The position numbers and the translations under genes were made by a program. The notes under the pieces are model-generated. The model did no database searches, was not told where the DNA came from, and was given only the letters and a program-made list of their open reading frames with translations. 29,794 nt of DNA, taken from NCBI GenBank assembly GCA_034370465.1, contig JAXMLA010000200.1:1-29794 (forward strand), written 5' to 3'. Shown one piece after another: positions 23,346 through 29,794 of the stretch (the first letter of the stretch is position 1; each line of letters begins with the position of its first letter). Origin of the DNA: UBA2197 sp034370465 (GTDB taxonomy: Bacteria; Desulfobacterota; Desulfuromonadia; Desulfuromonadales; UBA2197).

Positions 23346-23578
23346 TCTGCCTGTCCTCCCTGCTCAACAATGCAAATTAATTCCCGGTTGCAAAGCTCCC
23401 GGCCGCTCACGAGAGTAGCATAAACGCGCATCCGACCGTAATCCTCTTTCTTGTCCCAGGCCAATGCCAGGATGCGGCCAGTTTCAGGAAAACGCTACCC
23501 CGGTTTCCTCTTGCCAGCAGCGAGTGATAACAGGTAGGTTACAAAAAAATTTATCAGGATCGTACAAAGGACAGATGG
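23346..23578. other. Intergenic region between divergent genes
   Basis: These 233 bases separate the divergent rhomboid-like and S4-domain genes. No convincing promoter, hairpin or small gene was found beyond the ribosome binding sites at each end. A minus-strand open frame from 23464 overlaps the rhomboid-like gene out of frame and lacks a ribosome binding site. Confidence 0.5.
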
Positions 23579-23791
23579 ATGGAAGAATTTGCTCTGGCCG
23601 GGCACGAATTTATCGAACTGCATAAACTGCTGAAGATCACCGCAATGGCCCTGAGCGGCGGCGAAGCCAAGATGATGATTGCGGAGGGACTGGTCAGCGT
23701 CGATGGCAGCGTGGAACTGCGCAAACGCTGTAAAATCCATCCAGGGCAGATCGTCGAATGCAACGGCCATACGGTCACGGTGGTCGCATGA
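23579..23791 (+). CDS. S4-domain RNA-binding protein (YbcJ-like)
   Basis: This 70-residue protein consists almost wholly of an S4 RNA-binding fold: FIELHKLLKITAMALSGGEAKMMI, then AEGLVSVDGSVELRKRCKIHPGQIVECNGHTVTVV. The size and the GGEAK and RKRCKI segments match the YbcJ family, RNA-binding proteins of uncertain target. AAAGGA lies upstream of ATG 23579. The stop overlaps the ATG of the next gene (ATGA), so it is the first gene of a coupled trio with DUF3820 and a tRNA dihydrouridine synthase, which suggests an RNA-related role. Confidence 0.9.
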   Translation: MEEFALAGHEFIELHKLLKITAMALSGGEAKMMIAEGLVSVDGSVELRKRCKIHPGQIVECNGHTVTVVA

Positions 23792-24018
23792 TGAGCACGG
23801 AGGTGACCCCGGCCCAAGATGCCCTGTTGCGACTGGTACGAACGAAGATGCCCTTTGGCCGCTATGCCGGCACCCCCCTGGTCGATCTTCCCGAACCTTA
23901 TGTGGTCTGGCTGGCCGGGCAGGAACTGCCGGGTGGAGAACTCGGCCGCATGCTACAGGAAGTCTACGAAATCAAGGTTAATGGACTTGAATACCTCTTC
24001 AGATCGATCCCGCGCTGA
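23788..24018 (+). CDS. DUF3820 family protein
   Basis: This 76-residue protein has the DUF3820 signature: MPFGRYAGTPLVDLPEPYVVWL followed by LPGGELGRMLQEVYEIKVNGLEYLF. Some members are described as putative quorum-sensing-regulated virulence factors, but no biochemical role is established and that label should not be carried over here. Start ATG 23788 overlaps the preceding stop in an ATGA arrangement; the adjacent ATG at 23791 would serve equally well. Its 3' end overlaps the start of the dus gene by 38 bases if that gene begins at 23981. Confidence 0.85.
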   Translation: MMSTEVTPAQDALLRLVRTKMPFGRYAGTPLVDLPEPYVVWLAGQELPGGELGRMLQEVYEIKVNGLEYLFRSIPR

Positions 24019-24967
24019 ACTCCCCTGGAGGACCGGCACGACGCCGTTGATGCTCGCACCGCTACAAGGAGTGACCAACCGCGCCCTGCGGGCCTGCTTT
24101 ATCGACCGCGTCCGTCCCGATACGGTCTTTACCGAATTCATGCAGGCGCGCAATCAAGGGGCCAAGGCCCTGTCGGCGGCGGACCGCCGCGAGGCCGGCG
24201 CAACGCATGGCGATGTGCCCCTCGTCGCCCAGCTCATCGGCCACCGAACGGACGTGTTGGTGTTAGCGGCACAGACAGCGCAGGCCGCCGGCGCCCGCCA
24301 CCTCAACTTCAACCTCGGCTGCCCTTTTGGCCGCCATACGACCGGCCTTTCCGGCGGCGCCCTCCTCAGCCGCCCGGAGCTCCTTCCCGAGCTCATCTTT
24401 GCCCTGCGCGGGGTGATCAGCGGCTCCTTCTCGATCAAGATCCGCGCCGGCTATGACGACCCGGAGCAGATCTTTTCCCTCCTCCCCCTCTTCGAGACCG
24501 CGCAGGTCGACTTTCTCGTTCTCCATCCGCGCACCGTTGTCCAGAAGTATAACGGAAACGCCGATCACACCATCACCGCCCGAGTCGTGCAGGAGACTCC
24601 ATTGCCGGTCATCGCCAACGGCGATATCATTGCCGCCGCGCAGGGACGGGAGATTCTTCAGAGCACAAAAGCCGGCGGCCTGATGCTCGGCCGCGGCGCC
24701 ATTGCCGATCCGCACCTCTTTACCCGCCTGCGCGGCATAGGACCGGAGAGCCCGACGCCACAGCAATTGCGCGGAGAGTTTGTTGACTACCTGGGTGATC
24801 TGCTCGAACGCTACCAGCTTCTCTTCTGCGGCGAGCAGCAGATCCTTTGCAAACTCAAAGAGGTACCGGCCTTTGTCACCGCCCAGCACCTCCTCCCCCT
24901 GGCACAGCAGCTGCGCCGGGCTCGTACTTTGCAGGATTTCCGCGCGCTTTTAGACATGAGGATGTAG
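23981..24967 (+). CDS. dus: tRNA-dihydrouridine synthase family protein
   Basis: Dus enzymes use FMN and NADPH to reduce specific uridines in the tRNA D-loop. The 328-residue protein has MLAPLQGVTN near its N-terminus, VAQLIG, the NLGCPFGRHTTGLSGGALL motif with catalytic Cys114, SIKIRAGYDDP, LHPRTVVQKYNG and PVIANGDI, then GLMLGRGAIADPHLF. The GxxTGxxGGALL form resembles the DusC branch, but the exact uridine cannot be assigned. ATG 23981 has AAGG just upstream and adds about 24 residues before the barrel; an internal start near 24050 is possible. It is translationally overlapped by DUF3820. Its TAG stop is part of a REP-like repeat. Confidence 0.9.
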   Translation: MDLNTSSDRSRAELPWRTGTTPLMLAPLQGVTNRALRACFIDRVRPDTVFTEFMQARNQGAKALSAADRREAGATHGDVPLVAQLIGHRTDVLVLAAQTAQAAGARHLNFNLGCPFGRHTTGLSGGALLSRPELLPELIFALRGVISGSFSIKIRAGYDDPEQIFSLLPLFETAQVDFLVLHPRTVVQKYNGNADHTITARVVQETPLPVIANGDIIAAAQGREILQSTKAGGLMLGRGAIADPHLFTRLRGIGPESPTPQQLRGEFVDYLGDLLERYQLLFCGEQQILCKLKEVPAFVTAQHLLPLAQQLRRARTLQDFRALLDMRM

Positions 24968-25014
24968 GAGCGAGCTCCAGCTCGCGATCATTGCAGGCTA
25001 GAGCCTGCTCCTAC
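24964..25014. repeat. REP-like palindromic element at the dus stop codon
   Basis: The inverted arms begin GTAGGAGC and end in GCTCCTAC, with internal AGCTCCAGCT-like and GGCTAGAGCC-like dyads. It is the same family as the element in cobB (12447-12508), somewhat diverged. The dus stop TAG (24965-24967) lies within its left end. Confidence 0.8.
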
Positions 25015-25075
25015 GTTTCATAAAATATGTGGTAAAGTTTCTCATGAAAATCAACGGTTATCTGAGGAGGTCACG

Positions 25076-25963
25076 ATGAAGGTCTTTGTTACCGGTGGGA
25101 GTGGCTTTGTCGGCAGCGAAATTATTCGCCAATTGCTGGCGGCAGGACATACGGTGCGTTCGCTGGTGCATAGCAAAAAGGCGTCTGTATCGACTCCACA
25201 GCTTGAGCTCTGGCCGGGGGACGCGACCCAGGCGGAGACCTTGTCGGGGGCACTGGCGGGATGCGATGCGATCATCCATCTCATCGGCATCATCCGCGAA
25301 GTCCCCGATAAAGGGGTCACCTTTCAGCGTCTGCACGTCGATGCCACCCGCAACATCCTCGCCGCCGCCAGGGAGCAGGGGATCCGCCGCTATCTGCACA
25401 TGAGCGCCAACGGCACCCGCCCGGATGGCGTGGCGGAATATCACAAAACCAAATGGGCCGCTGAAGAGCTGGTGCGCGCCGCCGGCCTCGACGCCACCAT
25501 CTTCCGCCCCTCGCTGATCTTCGGACCTGGTGACGCCTTCGTGAACATGCTCGCTGCCATCATCCGCCGCACCCCGATCGTGCCGGTGATCGGCGACGGC
25601 GAATACCAGATGACCCCGGTGGCGGTCGGCAATGTCGCTACCGGTTTTGTCCGCTCCCTGACCCAACCGGAAAGTATCGGCGAAATCTATCACTGCGCCG
25701 GCCCGCAGACCTTGACCTACAACCAACTCCTCGACGAGATCGCCCGCGCCCTCGGCCGCAGCGGCGTCACCCGCATTCACCAGCCGGTCCTGATGATGCG
25801 CAGCCTCTCCGCCCTCCTCGAAGGGATGAGCTTCTTCCCGATTACCAGCGGCCAGCTGACCATGCTCCTCGAAGGGAACGTCTGCGATCCGCAGCCCTGG
25901 GCCGAGACCTTCGCCATCGAACTGACCCCTTTTAACGACGGAATCCGGCAATATCTGCATTAA
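25076..25963 (+). CDS. NDUFA9-like atypical SDR / NAD(P)-binding epimerase-family protein
   Basis: This 295-residue Rossmann-fold protein is of the extended/atypical short-chain dehydrogenase group. It has the nucleotide loop TGGSGFVGSEI (residues 6-16), the GCDAIIHLIGI strand, HMSANGTRP, a Y-x-x-x-K catalytic pair (YHKTK) and FRPSLIFGPGD, the latter typical of NDUFA9-like and related complex I NDUFA9 family proteins. Bacterial members are stand-alone proteins of unsettled function, perhaps in quinone or lipid metabolism or in redox sensing. GAGGAGG lies upstream of the ATG at ideal spacing. It follows a REP-like element and faces the MshEN-domain gene convergently, with no obvious terminator in the 15 bases between. 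Confidence 0.85.
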   Translation: MKVFVTGGSGFVGSEIIRQLLAAGHTVRSLVHSKKASVSTPQLELWPGDATQAETLSGALAGCDAIIHLIGIIREVPDKGVTFQRLHVDATRNILAAAREQGIRRYLHMSANGTRPDGVAEYHKTKWAAEELVRAAGLDATIFRPSLIFGPGDAFVNMLAAIIRRTPIVPVIGDGEYQMTPVAVGNVATGFVRSLTQPESIGEIYHCAGPQTLTYNQLLDEIARALGRSGVTRIHQPVLMMRSLSALLEGMSFFPITSGQLTMLLEGNVCDPQPWAETFAIELTPFNDGIRQYLH

Positions 25964-25978
25964 CAACTTTATTTTGTC

Positions 25979-27175
25979 CTATCCCAGCAGGATTTTGTCG
26001 CGGCAAATGAGAATCTCAAAGGCGAGCGCAGCTTTATTGAGCAGCCGCTGCACTTCGGGGAGGCTGTCGGCGAGATCGCCTTCGCCCCCTTCAAGATAAA
26101 GGATATCGACGACCCGGCCGAAGACGACCACCGGCATGACCAGCGCCGATGCCGAGGAGGTACCGCCAAGAGCGGCAAGGATGCGCTGATTAAGGGGATT
26201 GGTCGTCAAGGGCCCGAGGTAGAAGCTCTTTCCTTCGGCGACGGTCTTCAGGACTGAGGGGCGGGCAAAGGGGATATGCACCTTCTCAAAATCGGGGATA
26301 TCGACACCGCCCTGAAGCGCCCGCCAGCCGGAAGCATTATCACCGCGGACAATAAAGAGGGCGGCGCGCCTGAACTCCGTTGACAAAGATTCCAGAACAG
26401 CCGCGGCAATCTCTTCGCGATCTTCAACATAAGCGAGACGCCGGGAAATTTCGCCGATGGCATAATGCTGCACTTTCTCGGCCCAAGCGTCCTCGGCAGG
26501 CAGGTTGTCAGGGGCAGGGGCCAGTCCGGCGACCGCCGCATCGATCGGCCGCCATACCTCATCCTCATCAAGCTCTTCAACCTCATCAAGATCGACAACC
26601 ATCGCATCGTCGATCTCGCTTTCCGGCGCCAGAACGACCGGTGCATCCTCAACCGGCGGGGCGACAGCCTTGACTGGCTCGACCCAGCTCGATGCCACGG
26701 TCTCGGTATGCAGGCGATCGATAATCTGCTGGAAACGCGTGCTGATCTGCAGGCCGTAATAAAGATTGAGCGCTTGCAGCAGACGGAATTCCGGGGCAAT
26801 CATCGGCTTGATGACGTAACCGGTGATAAAGCTGATCTCGTCGACGGCCGCCAGATCGGCCGGATCGGACATGACCAGCGACAACCGCCGCTGCTTGAGT
26901 TCGAGAGGGATGACCCGGTACTTGAGAGCCATCTCCTCAGGGATCAGGGCGATCGTCTCGGCCGGGATATGCAGAAGTGCCTCAGGAGCAATATAGGGGA
27001 CCATCAGTTTGCGACCGAGGAATTGCGCCAGATCTTCTTCACGGAGAAAGCCGAGTTCAACCAGACTTGTACCGATTTTGCCGCCAAAGAAGACGCGATT
27101 TTGCAACGCATCGTCAATTTGCGCCGGAGTGACCATTTCAGCATTCAGCAACATGTCGAGCAGTGTAATCGCCAT
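25979..27175 (-). CDS. MshEN (GspE N-terminal) domain protein with GAF-like C-terminus
   Basis: This 398-residue protein begins with a MshEN/T2SSE-N domain (residues 1 to about 145). The repeat GKIGTSLVELGFLREEDLAQ fits the second half of the c-di-GMP-binding motif, but the first half (ITLLDMLLNAEMVTPAQIDD) lacks the usual Arg and Gly. A Pro/Val linker and an acidic tract (about 185-215) follow. The C-terminal region (about 240-390) has GAF-like strands, such as RRAALFIVRGD and ALVMPVVVFGRVVDILYLE. There is no ATPase domain, so it is not a type II secretion or pilus motor itself; a regulatory role is likely. AGGAGG supports the ATG at 27175. The nearest gene upstream is the 72-residue unknown. 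Confidence 0.75.
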   Translation of the reverse strand: MAITLLDMLLNAEMVTPAQIDDALQNRVFFGGKIGTSLVELGFLREEDLAQFLGRKLMVPYIAPEALLHIPAETIALIPEEMALKYRVIPLELKQRRLSLVMSDPADLAAVDEISFITGYVIKPMIAPEFRLLQALNLYYGLQISTRFQQIIDRLHTETVASSWVEPVKAVAPPVEDAPVVLAPESEIDDAMVVDLDEVEELDEDEVWRPIDAAVAGLAPAPDNLPAEDAWAEKVQHYAIGEISRRLAYVEDREEIAAAVLESLSTEFRRAALFIVRGDNASGWRALQGGVDIPDFEKVHIPFARPSVLKTVAEGKSFYLGPLTTNPLNQRILAALGGTSSASALVMPVVVFGRVVDILYLEGGEGDLADSLPEVQRLLNKAALAFEILICRDKILLG

Positions 27176-27210
27176 GAGTTCAAACCTCCTACTAACTCAA
27201 AATCCGGACA

Positions 27211-27429
27211 TTACCAGGGAAAGACCTGCGGCTCACCCTTGCCGAGAAAGACGATCTCGCCGCCGCGAATGCAAAAACGATCCCCCGTGGCGCGAACGGT
27301 CCATTCATCCCCTTCCTCCGGAGGGAGGGGGAATTCACGGCTGCCGAGATAGTGATCTTCGCCGTCTATCACCGCCCACCACTCAAGGGCACCGGTCTGC
27401 CATAACTGATTTTTCAAATTGTACGCCAT
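27211..27429 (-). CDS. Conserved-looking small protein of unknown function (72 aa)
   Basis: I do not recognise this 72-residue protein. It starts MAYNLKNQLWQTGALEWWAVIDG, has several Trp and Gly residues, and seems to be mostly beta strand (WWAVIDGEDHYLG, EWTVRATGDRFCI, GEIVFLG). No Cys pairs, signal peptide or membrane segment are present. The start at 27429 has AAAGGAG 8 bases upstream and a near-consensus promoter before it; the longer in-frame extension to 27489 would overlap that promoter and is rejected. It lies 35 bases upstream of the MshEN-domain gene and is probably co-transcribed with it. Confidence 0.75.
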   Translation of the reverse strand: MAYNLKNQLWQTGALEWWAVIDGEDHYLGSREFPLPPEEGDEWTVRATGDRFCIRGGEIVFLGKGEPQVFPW

Positions 27430-27460
27430 CGGGGCATCTCCTTTAGATTTTTCCGGCCGC

Positions 27461-27489
27461 ATCATACGGCAGCCCGGTAACCAGGTCAA
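27461..27489 (-). promoter_or_regulatory. Near-consensus sigma-70 promoter of the 72-aa gene and MshEN gene
   Basis: On the minus strand, TTGACC (27489-27484) and TATGAT (27466-27461) are separated by exactly 17 bases. The predicted start is about 25 bases before the small gene. Confidence 0.75.
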
Positions 27490-27510
27490 CCGCCGGACAG
27501 CGGCGCCAGA

Positions 27511-28134
27511 CTACTTTCCATCAACAGCGCGATCCGTGACCCGCGGCAGTTGCCAGTTACGCCAGATCGCCAGCAGGCGGATGGCGATGGTGACCGTGGC
27601 GGCGACGATAATAGCGACCGTCGGCGGGACAGCGGTGTGATGCAGCACCACGAGAATGGCACCGCCGGCGATACAGGCGGACGCATAAACTTCCCGCTGC
27701 AGAACCAGAGGGACCTGCCCGGAGAGGACATCGCGCACCATTCCGCCGGCGGTGGCCGTCGCCACCCCCATGAGGATGGCGGTGAGCGGACCGGCCTGCA
27801 TCGCCAGCGCCTTGCCGGTGCCGATGACGACAAAGGTGCCGAGACCGATGGCATCGAAATAAAGGAGGGGATGATGGAGGCGCTCAAAATGACGATGACC
27901 GACAAAGACGGCCAGCGCGACAACGATCGAGGTATACAGATAGGTTTCGTCTTTGAGGGAGAAGGGGGGGAGATCGCCAAGGAGGATATCCCGCAGGGTG
28001 CCGCCGCCGGTGGCGGTCACCAGACCGAGGACGATAACGCCGAGGAGATCCATCTGCCGGCGGATCCCCGCCCAGGCGCCGGAGGCGGCAAAAGCAGCGG
28101 TACCGATGAGATCAAGGGCATACAGGAGTGACAT
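27511..28134 (-). CDS. TRIC/UPF0126 family membrane protein (YadS-like)
   Basis: This 207-residue integral membrane protein has two repeats of the UPF0126 domain, each with three hydrophobic helices. The repeats are marked by GLVTATGGGTLRDILLGDLPP and GVATATAGGMVRDVLSGQVPLV. Prokaryotic members are related to trimeric intracellular cation (TRIC) channels; some annotations call them glycine transporters, and which applies here is not decided by sequence. The seven-helix pattern and length fit. ATG 28134 is chosen because AAGGA lies 6 bases upstream; in-frame extension upstream adds polar residues that do not fit a membrane protein N-terminus and overlaps the neighbouring gene. It lies 19 bases after the FAH-family gene. 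Confidence 0.9.
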   Translation of the reverse strand: MSLLYALDLIGTAAFAASGAWAGIRRQMDLLGVIVLGLVTATGGGTLRDILLGDLPPFSLKDETYLYTSIVVALAVFVGHRHFERLHHPLLYFDAIGLGTFVVIGTGKALAMQAGPLTAILMGVATATAGGMVRDVLSGQVPLVLQREVYASACIAGGAILVVLHHTAVPPTVAIIVAATVTIAIRLLAIWRNWQLPRVTDRAVDGK

Positions 28135-28153
28135 GAAAGGTCCTTGTCCGCCC

Positions 28154-28810
28154 TCAGGCGACAGTAACGGTGAGGCTGCCGACTTCACTGATCGTGGCAA
28201 TGACTTGATCCCCGGAGTGCAGGCGACTGACTCCGGCCGGGGTGCCGGTGAGGATAATATCGCCGGGCTCCAAGGTGAAGATGGCGGAGATTGCTGCGAT
28301 CAACTCGGGGAGGGGGCGGAGCATCAGCGCCGTCGAAGCATCCTGCCGCACAGCACCGTTGACCTGCAGCGAGATCGAGAGATTCTGGGGGTCAGAGACC
28401 GTTGCCGCGGCGACAAAGTCGGAGAGGGGGCAGGCGGTGTCGAAAGCTTTGGCAATCTCCCAGGGGAGGCCCTTGCTCTTCAATTCGTTCTGGACATCAC
28501 GCAGGGTCAGATCGATGGCAACGCCGTAGCCGGCCACCGCACTCAGCGCTTCAGCGGCGGAAATCCCCTTGATGGTGCGGCCGATGACGACAGCGAGCTC
28601 GACTTCGTGCTGACAGTCCTGCGAATACGCCGGAATGACGATCGTCCCCCCGGCGCCGATGACACTGCTCGCCGGTTTCATGAAGAAGACCGGACGATCC
28701 GGGACTTCATTGCCGAGTTCACGGATATGCTCGGCGTAATTGCGCGCAACACAAACGATCTTCCCCAAGGGAAGAGATTCCGCTTTCCCGATAATCCGCA
28801 CTTGCCGCAT
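28154..28810 (-). CDS. Fumarylacetoacetate hydrolase family protein
   Basis: This 218-residue protein has the FAH catalytic fold. It has KIVCVARNYAEHIRELGN, FFMKPASSVIGAGGTI, HEVELAVVIGR with the metal-binding glutamates, DLTLRDVQNELKSKGLPWEIAK with the metal-binding Asp, and GDIILTGTPAGV at the C-terminus. Such small members include acylpyruvases and oxaloacetate decarboxylases; either could apply, and the sequence alone does not choose. Start ATG 28810 follows GGGAG by 7 bases. In-frame starts upstream, to 28852, lack ribosome binding sites. It appears to be the first gene of a short minus-strand unit with the TRIC-like gene. Confidence 0.92.
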   Translation of the reverse strand: MRQVRIIGKAESLPLGKIVCVARNYAEHIRELGNEVPDRPVFFMKPASSVIGAGGTIVIPAYSQDCQHEVELAVVIGRTIKGISAAEALSAVAGYGVAIDLTLRDVQNELKSKGLPWEIAKAFDTACPLSDFVAAATVSDPQNLSISLQVNGAVRQDASTALMLRPLPELIAAISAIFTLEPGDIILTGTPAGVSRLHSGDQVIATISEVGSLTVTVA

Positions 28811-28939
28811 CGCTGCTCTCCCTTGATTCATTTTCGACCTGCCGCTGGACAAATTACCTTGTCATTTCGCCAATTGCAATCGCTTATACAATGATCAAGG
28901 CTCGGGATTCTTGTCGCGCGTTAAAAGCCGTTTCCCTGC

Positions 28940-28968
28940 TGGACGAATCGACGCCTTTTCTTTATACT
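28940..28968 (+). promoter_or_regulatory. Possible promoter for the 105-aa gene
   Basis: TGGACG (28940-28945) and TATACT (28963-28968) are separated by 17 bases, about 67 bases before the start codon. The -10 is good; the -35 matches at four of six positions. Confidence 0.45.
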
Positions 28969-29035
28969 GCCGCCATCTAAAAATGGAAAAAAGACCGCCC
29001 CCAACCCGACCGGAACGGCCTTTTCAGGAGAAATC

Positions 29036-29353
29036 ATGACTATTTCTGATCGTTATCGGCAGATTGTTGCCGACCTTGAAGCCTGCCAGACCCTCCTCGC
29101 CGTCGACAGCGAAGGTCTCTCCGCAGAGAGCAAGATCATCGGCGGCGCCGCAACCCAACTCTACGAACTCCTTGATCAGGTCGGCGAAATCCCCCGCATC
29201 CGCCTCGAAACCCAGCTGACGCCGGTGCTGCTCAAAGCCCACAGCCAACTCGACCGCGCCCGCCTCCTCCTCGAAGAACGCGATCAGGACGAAGCCGCTG
29301 ACGCTGTCTGGGATTTGCAACAAGCGATTTACCGCCTGCTCAACGATCTTTGA
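29036..29353 (+). CDS. Small helical protein of unknown function (105 aa)
   Basis: I do not recognise this 105-residue protein by name. It is Leu-, Ala- and Glu/Gln-rich with few glycines and no prolines in its helical parts, and probably forms two to four helices: residues 1-22, 27-50, 58-83 (TQLTPVLLKAHSQLDRARLL) and 84-105 (DEAADAVWDLQQAIYRLL). It has no signal peptide or membrane segment, so it should be cytoplasmic. AGGAG lies 6 bases before the ATG. The next gene, 83 bases downstream on the same strand, encodes an AAA+ protein with degenerate nucleotide motifs, so this could be a partner or adaptor, which is inference. Confidence 0.75.
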   Translation: MTISDRYRQIVADLEACQTLLAVDSEGLSAESKIIGGAATQLYELLDQVGEIPRIRLETQLTPVLLKAHSQLDRARLLLEERDQDEAADAVWDLQQAIYRLLNDL

Positions 29354-29436
29354 CCTTCTCCCCGCACGCATGGCACGGGGGTTGCTAAAGGTCACAGGCT
29401 CCCTTAACTCCCTGCGCATGATTGGACTCCCCGCTG

Positions 29437-29794
29437 ATGCATAAAAAATTAAGTCGGATCTTTTACGATCTTCGTGAACCGCAGCTCGGCTGGGACGACA
29501 TCGGCGGCTACGCCGACGTCAAGGAGACCCTGCGCGAAATGGTCTGCCTCCCCCTGAAAAAACGGGAAGAGATTCTCCGCCACAATCTCGGCATCCCCGC
29601 CGGAGTCATGCTCTGGGGTCCTTTGGGGACCGGTATCACCATGCTTGCCGAAGCCTGCGCCAAAGATGCCGGCGTCACCTTCGTTTATATCTCCGGCCAG
29701 GAGATGCTCGGTAAGGGGGCGGAGATGGTCGAGGCTTTCGACGCCGCCATCGATGAAGCGCCCTGCATCCTCTTCATCTCCGACTGTGAATGGC
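29437..29794 (+). CDS. AAA+ domain protein with degenerate Walker motifs (partial, runs off right edge)
   Basis: The first 119 residues of an AAA+ protein of the Cdc48/FtsH-like group are visible; the 3' end is outside the window. The segment LGWDDIGGYADVKETLREMV, then LPLKKREEIL, is the usual entry to a classical AAA module. Walker A, canonically GPPGTGKT, reads GPLGTGIT (61-68): the phosphate-binding Lys is Ile67. Walker B, canonically hhhhDE, reads ILFISD, with Ser115 for Asp and Asp116 for Glu. This domain is therefore unlikely to hydrolyse ATP; a second, active AAA domain may follow outside the window. The start at 29437 has only a weak ribosome binding site. Confidence 0.8.
   Translation, partial: MHKKLSRIFYDLREPQLGWDDIGGYADVKETLREMVCLPLKKREEILRHNLGIPAGVMLWGPLGTGITMLAEACAKDAGVTFVYISGQEMLGKGAEMVEAFDAAIDEAPCILFISDCEW

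Noticed and set aside
23150..23464. Minus-strand open frame upstream of and overlapping the rhomboid-like gene in another frame
   Set aside because: Its first 40 codons lie in spacer DNA without a ribosome binding site, and the rest overlaps a better-supported gene.

Overview
The window looks like chromosome from a Desulfuromonadia (Geobacter/Desulfuromonas-type, formerly Deltaproteobacteria) bacterium. The reasons are the order rplU-rpmA-obgE-proB-proA, a full late-cobalamin gene set, a tRNA-Ala with the CGC anticodon, an MscL with a C-terminal zinc ribbon, and high-GC codon use with strong AGGAG ribosome binding sites. This placement is inference from gene content. No phage, insertion sequence, integrase or CRISPR array was seen; the window reads as core housekeeping DNA with some lineage-specific genes.

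Layout. 1-811 (minus): a PA2778-type C39-like peptidase lipoprotein, cut by the left edge, and its PA2779-type partner. 978-3588 (plus): pyruvate kinase, then tRNA 2-selenouridine synthase. 3585-4954 (minus): a YfaZ-like outer-membrane protein and a PHP-family phosphoesterase. 5103-9396 (plus): a consensus promoter, rplU and rpmA, a terminator, then obgE, proB and proA. 9518-9985 (plus): a ferritin-like protein. 10043-16856 (minus): one cobalamin-riboswitch-controlled operon, cobO-cobU-cobT-cobS-cobC-cobB-pabBC, for adenosylation, nucleotide-loop assembly and corrin a,c-amidation, ending in a fused p-aminobenzoate synthase. 16873-17028 (plus): tRNA-Ala with its own promoter and terminator.

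17061-19840 (minus): a PhnD-like periplasmic lipoprotein overlapping a sensor histidine kinase, with no response regulator or ABC transporter beside it. 20041-20457: mscL. 20548-23345 (minus): an OmpA-family lipoprotein, then a large rhomboid-fold membrane protein with a zinc ribbon and a probable TPR region whose protease catalytic residues are replaced. 23579-25963 (plus): an S4-domain protein, a DUF3820 protein, a Dus-family dihydrouridine synthase and an NDUFA9-like NAD(P)-binding protein. 25979-28810 (minus): an MshEN-domain protein, a 72-residue unknown protein, a TRIC/UPF0126 channel-like protein and a fumarylacetoacetate-hydrolase-family enzyme. 29036-29794 (plus): a small helical protein and the start of an AAA+ protein with broken Walker motifs.

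Points most worth a second look are the apparently inactive rhomboid, the AAA+ domain lacking the Walker A lysine, a REP-like palindrome lying in frame inside cobB with a second copy that supplies the dus stop codon, the short cobalamin riboswitch leader joined directly to a terminator, and the orphan PhnD-kinase sensor pair. All calls rest on reading the sequence; no database search was run.
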